Positions 1-6,552 of a stretch of DNA of 6,552 nt are shown here, one piece after another. Each line of letters begins with the position of its first letter. Position 1 is the first letter of the stretch. Under the pieces are notes generated by a model that did no database searches, had not been told where the DNA came from, and saw nothing but the letters and a program-made list of their open reading frames with translations. Source of the stretch: Bacteroides sp. (GTDB taxonomy: Bacteria > Bacteroidota > Bacteroidia > Bacteroidales > Bacteroidaceae); contig JAJPZL010000471.1 in the NCBI GenBank assembly GCA_021204375.1, positions 1 through 6,552 on the forward strand, in the 5' to 3' direction. The position numbers and the translations under genes are program-made.

Positions 1-45
1 TAATAACAGAAAAGAATTACTATTTGTTCACTAACATTTAATTAT
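1..45 (+). other. A/T-rich leader before the major fimbrillin gene
   Basis: Only 45 bases precede the presumed start. They are A/T-rich, as is usual just upstream of Bacteroidales starts. A lone TTTG (23-26) is present but no correctly spaced partner motif, so the promoter is probably outside the window. Confidence 0.4.
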
Positions 46-1659
46 ATAAAAATTAAGTCTTTATTTACATTTGCTTTGGCAGCGCTACTACTAAGCGCGT
101 GAAATAAGGATGGGTAGTATGACGGTCCTGACGTTTCGGACGGAGCAGTAGCTTATCTATCTATTGATATTGCTACCGATGTTACCGGGCGTGCATCCAG
201 TGAAGAGGATGGAGATCCGGTGGAAAGTACCATCAAAACACTCTATCTCTTTACCTTTGATAATGCAGGTACTATTTTGCAGGTACCGGGTACAACTGAC
301 TATTATATTAGAATTCCCGGCACTGTTACGGAGGTACAACGGGTAGATGTCAATGCCAAATCTCTTCTGGTTATTGCCAATCCCGGATCGAAAATGGTTA
401 CTGATGTAATCGGTTCTATGGGTAGTAGTATTACTGCGTATACACTATTGAATGCTGCTATTAAAAGTGTCGACATAACTGAGGTAGCCAATGACGCAAA
501 CAATTATGCTGCCGGTTTTACTATGATCAACAGTGGGGATGAGACCGGTAAGAGTACTACAGCACCTGATAATAAAATCGATACTTCGGTGATCGATATT
601 AGTGATTATATTAAAAAAGTAGAAGATTATCCCACTGTACAGCAGGCTCAGAATGCAGCACAGGCAGAGAAGGTGACAATTCATATTGAACGCCTGGCCT
701 CTAAAATAGAGTTCAAAAAGAAAGCTAATATAACAGTTGAACCTACTAGTGAGAATACAACGTTTAGTTTTATTGGCTGGACACTGGATGCTCTGAACAC
801 AGAATTCTATCCGTTTGCAAAGAAAACTATTTTGGCAGTTCAACATACTTTCGGAGGAAGTTATGTAAATAATTTCTATACGGAAGACCCGAACTTTGCA
901 CCGGCTACAGTAGGAGATGGCCTTGCTTTTGTTAAAGTTAACTCTTCTACTTATGTTCCTGAGTTTCCTGTCGGCACTGAGGTTTCATGGATGGGTGATG
1001 GAGTTAAAACGTACCAGATTGAAAACACCATGGAGGCTGACGAACAGAAATATGGAAATGCTACCCGTGTGGTAGTCAAAGGTACTTATTATCCGGATGG
1101 TAACTGGACACCCGGAAGTGACTGGTTTAGCTTTGCAGGTGTAAATTATGAAACGCTGGAAGATCTTCAGGATGCTTACGACAAGGGAGGAGCTAACCTG
1201 GTGGATGCTTGTGACCGGATGTATAACGATATTGAAGATTATATTACGGCAAATAGTATATCCGGTTTTACTGTGACAGACTTTGCTTCGTTAACTGCCG
1301 GAGACCTGGCTCTGATCCAGAACAACATTGGTGGAGAGATCATTAAATCAAATTCTTCTATACCTTGTATCCGTTGGTATCAGGGCGGGATGAATTACTA
1401 TTACTATGAGATCCAGCATGACAACAGTCCTGATATTGCAGACATGGCTTTCGGAAAATATGGTATTGTTCGTAACAACTGGTATGAACTCACCCTGGGT
1501 AAAGTAAGCGGTGCAGGTACTCCCTGGTATCCGGATATCAATAACCCGGGTCCTGGTGATCCTGATCCGGTCGACCCGATCGATGAAGAGGGTGGATACC
1601 TGGGTATTGAACTGAAGATCAAACCCTGGATTTTCTGGCAGAATGAGATAAGCATCTGA
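46..1659 (+). pseudogene. Mfa1-family major fimbrillin, broken signal peptide
   Basis: This encodes the shaft subunit of a type V (FimA/Mfa1) pilus, an outer-membrane lipoprotein precursor that is cut and polymerised on the cell surface. Read from ATA at 46-48 (where ATG is expected) the frame gives 537 codons. It begins with a lipoprotein signal, MKIKSLFTFALAALLLSA, but the lipobox Cys is TGA (100-102) and TAG follows at 115-117. From 118 the frame is open to TGA at 1657-1659. The N-terminal fimbrillin domain contains TLYLFTFD, LLVIANPG and ERLASKIEF (about residues 215-223). The C-terminal Fimbrillin_C-like part has YQGGMNYYYYEIQHD (about 445-459), YGIVRNNWYELTLGKV (about 472-487), a Pro/Gly/Asp linker and a final strand KIKPWIFWQ. 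Arg49-Ala50 (190-195) sits where Mfa1 is cut by the Arg-specific protease. The best remaining start is GTG at 220, which would lack any export signal. The family call is strong; whether the gene is really dead is uncertain. Confidence 0.85.
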
Positions 1660-1680
1660 TTTTCATTGTGATCTTTTTAT

Positions 1681-1712
1681 AAGGGTAGGTTCTTCTGCCT
1701 GCCCTTGTTCTT
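1681..1712 (+). terminator. Stem-loop terminator or attenuator after the major fimbrillin
   Basis: The arms AAGGGTAGG (1681-1689) and CCTGCCCTT (1698-1706) form a 9-bp stem with one G-T wobble and an 8-base loop, followed by the T-rich GTTCTT (1707-1712). It starts 21 bases after the stop of the major subunit gene and ends 18 bases before the ATG of the anchor gene. A leaky terminator here would make much shaft subunit and little anchor and accessory subunit, which suits the stoichiometry of a pilus. The U-tract is weak, so partial read-through is plausible. The attenuation role is inferred. Confidence 0.65.
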
Positions 1713-1730
1713 AACTCTACCCAACCACCT

Positions 1731-2725
1731 ATGTATACTATAGTCAAAAAATAATTGTGCTTATTTTTCCTTTCCTTTTGATCGGTTTCATCAAGGAAGA
1801 TCATGAGGATTGCGCTGTTTATCTTGAGTTTATATTTGATTACAATATGGACTATACTGATCTGTTCGGATCGGAGGTGGAGATGGTAGATGTATATGTA
1901 TTTGATAAAGACGGCTACTTTCTGTTTGAAAGACATGCAGATTGTGCCGGTGATTTGATTGATAACAAACGATTGTACCTGAGAGATGGATTCACACCCG
2001 GAACCTATAAACTGATCACTGTAGGCGGATTAACCAATCACTTCCGCTTTACGGATCTGAACGATCAGCCGTTCAGACCGGGTGTGACTACCATCCAGGA
2101 GGTAAAACTCTCTCTTTACCATGAGGCAAGCGATGTCTCTCATGAATTTCCCCACCTGTAGTTCGGAGAGACCACAGTAGTAGAATACGATACTGACTAT
2201 TCGGTATACCCCGTTCATTTAGTCAGGAAAACCAACCGTTTTAATCTGGCTCTGGAGTGTACGGATAGTGACCACCTGCAACAGGCGGGTGAAAAACCTC
2301 TTTATACCTTTGAAATTATAACACCTGAAAGCGGAGCGTATGGATATGATAATACGCCCCGGATCAAAGAAATTATGACTTATCATCCCTACCATCTGGT
2401 AACCGGAATGGAATCCCAGGTCCTGTCGGAAGCTAAGATCCGGACGATGCGGCTTTTTGCGGATGATGAGTATGACTATCGCCTAATAGTACGGCGTACC
2501 GATACCGGTGAAGAGGTCTGGAATTACGACCTGATGGAGTTACTGAGGAAATCGAATCGTTACCACCGCCCGGATGGTACTCCCCTTCCTTTTCAGGAAT
2601 ACCTGAACCAGGAGTGTGAATGGGAGCTGATCCTGCAATGCAGCGAGAACGGGGCCGGAGGATTTGTGACGATCTCTATTGTAGTAAACGACTGGATCAT
2701 ATGGCTCAGGGATATCGAAATATAG
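1731..2725 (+). pseudogene. FimB/Mfa2-family fimbrial anchor subunit, frameshifted and with an in-frame TAG
   Basis: Mfa2/FimB proteins are outer-membrane lipoproteins that anchor the pilus and limit its length. ATG at 1731 gives MYTIVKK and then TAA, because the A-run at 1746-1751 has six bases. Seven would give the signal MYTIVKKIIVLIFPFLLIG joined to the frame open from 1757. The lipobox Cys is replaced by Phe (TTC, 1787-1789); the following IKEDHEDCAVYLEF is the usual acidic, DC-containing start of this family. A second break is TAG at 2159-2161, inside HL-stop-FGETTVVEYD, with the same frame continuing to TAG at 2723-2725. The end, SIVVNDWIIWLRDIEI, is a typical Mfa2 terminus. Repaired length would be 331 residues, normal for the family. 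It lies 18 bases after the terminator and 23 bases before the next gene. As written it would produce only unexported fragments (1757-2161, and from 2375). Confidence 0.82.
1746..1751 (+). repeat. A6 tract in the signal-peptide codons of the anchor gene
   Basis: Six A's span codons 6-7 of the anchor gene. One more A would join the ATG at 1731 to the long frame, so this run is the point of the frameshift. Confidence 0.7.
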
Positions 2726-2748
2726 AACAGAAGGAAAACTTAAATCGG

Positions 2749-3826
2749 ATGAGAAGTACAAGTTGTTTTTTTTGTGTTTTTTACGGTGCTGTTGCTCTCT
2801 TCGTGTTTCTCGGAATCACCCATCACCGATCATAGTGGGATGGTAGAAGTCCGGGGCGTGATGCGGATCGAGATCATAGAGCAGGGCGAAGTGGCACCGG
2901 AAGATCAAATGAATACCGTCCGTTTGCTGATTTTTGATGAAACCTCGGGCTGGCCTGAACTGGAGCTGAATAAATTCTTTAATGTGGCTGATAGTTTCGC
3001 AGTAGAGGTAGAGGATGCTTCTAAACTTGGGGTGATCCTGGATGTCTCCAAAAGGGTTGGTAAACCCAATAAAAAAAGAGTAGTAGCTATTGTCAATGAG
3101 CCGCAGCAGATGAAAGCCGGGCTGGAGGCAGTAGGAAATTACGATGACCTGGAGGCTATGGAGCTTGACTTTGCTCACTTTCTCAATAACGACCATACGA
3201 CTCTTCAGAGCGGGAAAGGGCTTCCTATGACAGGGATGGTAGAGACCCAAAAGGTGTATGCTACCGTTGCCGAGGACGAAGCTGATGGTGCGGAGATTGT
3301 CCTGGAACGTGCCGTAGCCCGTGTACAGTTATACATCCGCAAAGATAGCGGATTAACGGTTCCTTTATCTACCCAAACCACCATTACCCTGAAGAATAGC
3401 TATGACAGAGAGTCTTTTATACGGCACGAGGATCCTCCGTTCGGACAGATACAGACGGTACCTGCTTCCCAACTTCTTTCTAAAACGTGGAATCCGGCCG
3501 CCCCTATTCCTGACAGCGCTATTCCGGATAGTGGAGAGGGCCTTTTACTCTGCTCCTTCTATACCCCGGAGCGAACCTGTACGGCCTCCGGTGATGCCGA
3601 TAAATTAGGGATAAACATAAAATTGGTCCTTGCAGATGGTTCTGAACGGGAAGCAGCAGTGATCATTGATAAGGCCAGGAGGGAGAACGGTACGAAGCAG
3701 AATATTGAAGCCATCCGACGCAACAATAGTTACACTATTATTGCTAATGTGGAGGCCCGGGAGATTACGCTTACCCTTGTGTTGCTGCCCTGGCATCTGA
3801 TAGAAATACTTACTGAATTTAATTAA
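2749..3826 (+). CDS. Fimbrillin-fold minor pilus subunit, lipoprotein; start region frameshifted
   Basis: The body, open from GTG at 2774 to TAA at 3824-3826, is the only uninterrupted one in the operon. The natural start is probably ATG at 2749. With seven T's in the run 2766-2773 it would give MRSTSCFFVFFTVLLLSSCF, a clean lipoprotein signal ending in an intact lipobox (Cys at 2804-2806), 358 residues in all. The run has eight T's, so the ATG frame ends at 2835 instead. Starting at GTG 2774 keeps the lipobox but leaves an 11-residue signal with no basic n-region. The N-terminal domain has NTVRLLIFDE, VVAIVNEPQQ and LPMTGMVE. The second has VLERAVARVQLYIRK, IRRNNSYTIIANV and a terminal LVLLPW, the usual fimbrillin two-domain marks. 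Its likely role is an accessory or tip-proximal subunit, but the exact subfamily is not recognised. The next gene begins 5 bases after the stop. Confidence 0.78.
2766..2773 (+). repeat. T8 tract in the signal-peptide codons of the third gene
   Basis: Eight T's starting at codon 6 of the third gene. Removing one T joins the ATG at 2749 to the open frame. A further T6 run (2777-2782) lies three bases downstream and could serve equally as the slippage site. Confidence 0.7.
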
Positions 3827-3831
3827 GCCCT

Positions 3832-5319
3832 ATGGAAAGAGTAAAAGTATATAGATCGATGCATACGGTTTACGGATATTTGTTCCTATGGATAAGTTGT
3901 GCCGCAGGACTCGCCGGTTATATGACGGAGTCTGCTCTGGAGCCTCCCAGAGAGGTACTCACAACTGCTTCCTTCTCCTTCGAGGTTCCCGGTATGGTAG
4001 GGTCACGGGCTGTTACCGACACGCACGAATGCAGAGTGGAGAATGTCTAGATCCTGCTGTTTGATGCTTCCTGGGACTATGTAGGAAAATATAAAGGGAG
4101 TACGCCCGTAGATGACGGAGCAGACATCACCCGGAAAAAGTTTGAGGTGGAACTTCCTTCGGGCACCTTTCACCTGTTTGCCGTTGTCAATTGTGAGACT
4201 CAGTTGAATGGGCTGACCCTGACTGAAGGTATGCCATGTAACCAGGTAGAAAAAGCGCTGCTGTTCTGGATGGAACAGGAATAGGGATATATGCCGGAAA
4301 CCTTTACTCCCTTCCCTATGTGGGGGATGCTGGAAAATGTATCGATAGGAGGAGCGACTCCGGTACGGGATATCCCTGTCATACGTTCAGTGGTGCGTAT
4401 CGACATCGAGCTGGATGCTACTGTAGTAAGAGATTGGGGAAGAGTGACCAGCGTATATTTGTATAACAGGTATACAGCGGGCCAGGTAATACCCAATGAG
4501 AAGAATGTTACCCTGAGAGCATCCACTTTTTCCGTTATGGCACCCTCTATACCGCAAAACGAAAGTAAAAGCCAGTCTCCGCTTCTCTATATGTTTGATC
4601 CGGCAACGGATCAGGTAACCTATACGATCTATACATTTGAAGCCCCTGCAGGTTCTGCACAGGATCTGCTTGATAATACCTGCCTGGTACTGGGAATAGG
4701 CGCTAAGGATGAAGGCGGGGGAGATGTTGTCCGTGCGGGAGAGACCTATCCGAATCTGCCGGTATGGTTTTACAGGGTGGATTTTGTAAATGAGGAGAAA
4801 ACTCATCTGTCTTTGTTGCGTAATAATCACTATGTGGTTACTGTAGATAAGATCATCAATCGTGGTTTTCCTGAACCCGGGCAGGCCTTCCGTTCGGAAC
4901 CGTATGGTATCGGGTATAGGGTAGTACCCTTGGAGGAGCATAAGAACGATGTAGATGTAGGAGGAGAGATATACCGGCTGGATATTTCGGAAACATGGAT
5001 GGAGATATCGGCTCATGAAATGGAATCTCTGATCCAGGTTTCTACCACCCATCCGGATGGATGGTCTGCTTATATCTCAGCCTATCCCGACAAAATAGAT
5101 CCTACAGGAATTTACTGGATGGATTTGTGGGCTGTTGAATTGGATTATTCTCAAATTTATTTTTCTGTAATCGATATGCCGGCTGAGAAAACGTTGTTTT
5201 TATGGATAGTAACATCTCTTCCGTCTCCGGCGGGTGTATACACTGCCTATATACATATTGTGGCAGGAAATCTGACCAATGTGATGACCATAAAAAAAGA
5301 AGGCAGAAATATCACCTAA
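3832..5319 (+). pseudogene. Accessory or tip fimbrillin with extra C-terminal domain, two in-frame TAGs
   Basis: ATG at 3832 opens a frame of 495 codons interrupted by TAG at 4048-4050 (codon 73) and 4282-4284 (codon 151). The signal region has a basic n-region (MERVKVYR), a hydrophobic core and LAGY at codons 27-30, where LAGC would be the lipobox (TAT, 3919-3921). The alternative Cys23 in LWISC is a poor lipobox. SRAVTDTHE (Arg59) lies 29 residues after the lipobox and may be an Arg-protease site like that of the major subunit. The first domain has ILLFDASWDYVG and FHLFAVVNC. The second has FTPFPMWG (about 158-165), SVVRIDIELD (about 186-195) and LLRNNHYVVTVDKI (about 328-341). After about residue 375 comes an extra beta-rich domain containing GWSAYISAYP and VYTAYIHIVAGNLTNVMTI, which looks Ig/BACON-like (tentative). 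The stop-free pieces are 3832-4050 and 4291-5319. The following gene is a paralogue. Confidence 0.78.
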
Positions 5320-5355
5320 TTGTTGAAATACAGGTTGTTATACTATAAATTTATG

Positions 5356-5363
5356 AAAAAAAA
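5356..5363 (+). repeat. A8 tract directly after the start codon of the fifth gene
   Basis: Eight A's follow the ATG at 5353 immediately. Removing one restores a continuous lipoprotein signal through the Cys at 5414-5416. Tracts of eight A or T are long enough for polymerase slippage in many bacteria. Confidence 0.7.
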
Positions 5364-6541
5364 TATCTGTGAAATTAGGATTCCTCTCCCTTATCACTCT
5401 CTTTCTGTACGGTTGTGGAGATGAGAACCTGATAGAGGGGGAGGAATACGCTTGATCTGGGAGAAGAGATAGAGGTGACTTTCGGGTATAGCGTCTCCGG
5501 AATTTCCCTGGTGGAAGTCAGAGGAGTAGTGATGACGGAAGATAGAATGAATACGATCGAACAGGGAGCCATTGATGTGCTGGTGTACGGAATAGATGAA
5601 GATGAGGAGGAAGCGTTTGTTTGTCACAGAGGAGTATTCGATCATGTCCACAACGGTACTTCCGGCACCTTTAAGGTGAGGCTTGCCAAAAGCAGGGAAG
5701 GAGAAAAATATTCAATAGACTTCCTTTTTAATTGAGGCACAGCGACTATTGCTACTTTCCTCTCGAAGATAAGTATAGGTGATAAGCGGGAGAGTGTGAG
5801 AAGTATTGCTTACAGGGGAGGTTATTTCTCAGTATCACCTTTCAGTACGCTGCCTATGTGGGCCGGCCTGGAACCACAGGTTATTGATGAAATGTCCTCT
5901 TTTCCCAATCTGGATGTGATACGTAATGTAGCGCGGATTGATATAGGACTCAATCTGGATAGTAACGATGTGGCCGGTAGACTTGGTAATTTTACCCTTA
6001 CATCCGCCGGGTATATCTGTGCGGCAAATCAGTCCTATTATATTCCCAAGAGAGAAAATATCAACGGCGATAATGTTATAGCTCCTTCCTACCATTCTAC
6101 CTATCAGTATACAACATATAACTCCCTGCTAAAGGCTTCTAACACTGATAATGACAAGGTAATCGGAGGATTGTTTGTTTATGATACCCGTGGTGATTTT
6201 TCATCGGGTGTTTACTATTTCAGTTTAATAATAGGTGGTAGGTATACCGATACAGCGGGGAACATATCCACACAGTATTACCGTATTGTACTGGTGGATC
6301 CGGCCGACCCTGATAAAAGACTGGATATTTTAAGGAACCATAAGTACCGGGTGAATATTTTAAGTGTGGATGGTTCCGGGTATGCTTCAGAAATTGAGGC
6401 TCAACGTGGTGTTCCCAACAATAATATTGTTTACGAATTATCGGTTCACAAAGAGGGACAAATTAATCATGTGGTCTATTCCGGCAGTACATACCTGGGA
6501 GTTAGCAATGTGTATTCGGAACATCCCGGTACCCCCGGTAC

Positions 6542-6552
6542 GGGGGGGGGGG
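6542..6552. repeat. G11 run at the window end
   Basis: The last 11 bases are all G, after two copies of GGTAC around a C5 run. In the frame of the fifth gene it would read as a glycine stretch after HPGTPGT, which could be a linker. A terminal poly-G of this kind is also a common sequencing or assembly artefact. Confidence 0.6.

Larger units (their letters stand above)
5353..6552 (+). pseudogene. Accessory fimbrillin, paralogue of the preceding gene, frameshifted and incomplete at window end
   Basis: ATG at 5353 is followed by eight A's (5356-5363). With seven the frame gives MKKISVKLGFLSLITLFLYG and then Cys (TGT, 5414-5416), a good lipoprotein signal. In the present sequence the ATG frame ends after 23 codons at a TGA. 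GTG at 5369 would also enter the lipoprotein frame (MKLGFLSLITLFLYGC). A second +1 frameshift lies before TGA 5453-5455, most simply in the G-run 5437-5441. The body frame is then 5454 onward, broken by TGA at 5733-5735 in FLFN-stop-GTATIA, where the paralogue has VVNCET, so Cys is expected. From 5736 the frame is open to the window edge, with STLPMWAGLE, IRNVARIDIGLNLD, QYYRIVLVDP and ILRNHKYRVNIL, each matching a motif of the preceding gene. Role: accessory or tip pilus subunit, inferred. The C-terminus is missing. Confidence 0.75.

Noticed and set aside
66..73. TACATTTG, a match to the Bacteroidales -7 promoter box TAnnTTTG
   Set aside because: It sits inside the signal-peptide codons and has no TTTG at the required distance upstream, so it is likely a chance match.
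100..102. TGA at the lipobox as selenocysteine
   Set aside because: No downstream stem-loop of the required kind was recognised, and nearby TAG, ATA and frameshift lesions would remain unexplained.
445..846. 133-codon minus-strand frame
   Set aside because: Antisense to the well-recognised major fimbrillin body; its Cys- and Ile-rich translation resembles no family.
4387..5052. 221-codon open frame on the minus strand
   Set aside because: It lies wholly inside the fourth fimbrial gene, antisense, with no recognisable family and no spacer of its own. It is a shadow frame.
1..6552. Alternative genetic code reading TAG or TGA as sense
   Set aside because: TGA (1657), TAG (2723) and TAA (3824, 5317) all end genes exactly at family-typical C-termini, so a global reassignment does not fit.
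1..6552. Invertible promoter, insertion sequence, CRISPR array or tRNA
   Set aside because: No paired inverted repeats, transposase frame, direct-repeat array or cloverleaf was seen.

Overview
The window looks like a Bacteroidales genome (Bacteroides or Parabacteroides type; genus not resolvable by eye). It carries one fimbrial operon of the type V pilus class, the FimA/Mfa1 family. All recognisable coding content is on the + strand. Everything else is short spacers and one intrinsic terminator.

Layout: (1) 46-1659, a Mfa1-family major fimbrillin. (2) 1681-1712, a stem-loop terminator or attenuator. (3) 1731-2725, a FimB/Mfa2-type anchor and length-control subunit. (4) 2749-3826, a fimbrillin-fold minor subunit. 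(5) 3832-5319, a larger accessory or tip subunit with an extra C-terminal beta domain. (6) 5353-6552, a paralogue of gene 5, cut off by the window end. After the terminator the genes are separated by only 23, 5 and 33 bp, so the minor-subunit genes read as one transcription unit. In known systems all subunits are exported as lipoproteins. The major fimbrillin and accessory subunits are then cut after an Arg by a trypsin-like protease so that they polymerise by strand exchange. Mfa2/FimB stays in the outer membrane as anchor.

The striking feature is that every one of the five genes is damaged, and the damage is concentrated in the signal-peptide region. Gene 1 has ATA where ATG is expected, TGA at the lipobox cysteine and a TAG five codons later. 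Gene 2 lacks one A in an A-run and has Phe at the lipobox cysteine. Gene 3 has one T too many in a T-run. Gene 4 has Tyr at the lipobox cysteine. Gene 5 has one A too many in an A-run plus a second frameshift. Further in-frame stops lie in the bodies of genes 2, 4 and 5, but the bodies are otherwise long, open and family-like. This fits recent inactivation of a whole pilus operon, a set of slippage (phase-variable) switches, selection against export, or error-rich sequence. The sequence alone cannot separate these. The window ends in a run of 11 G that may be an artefact.
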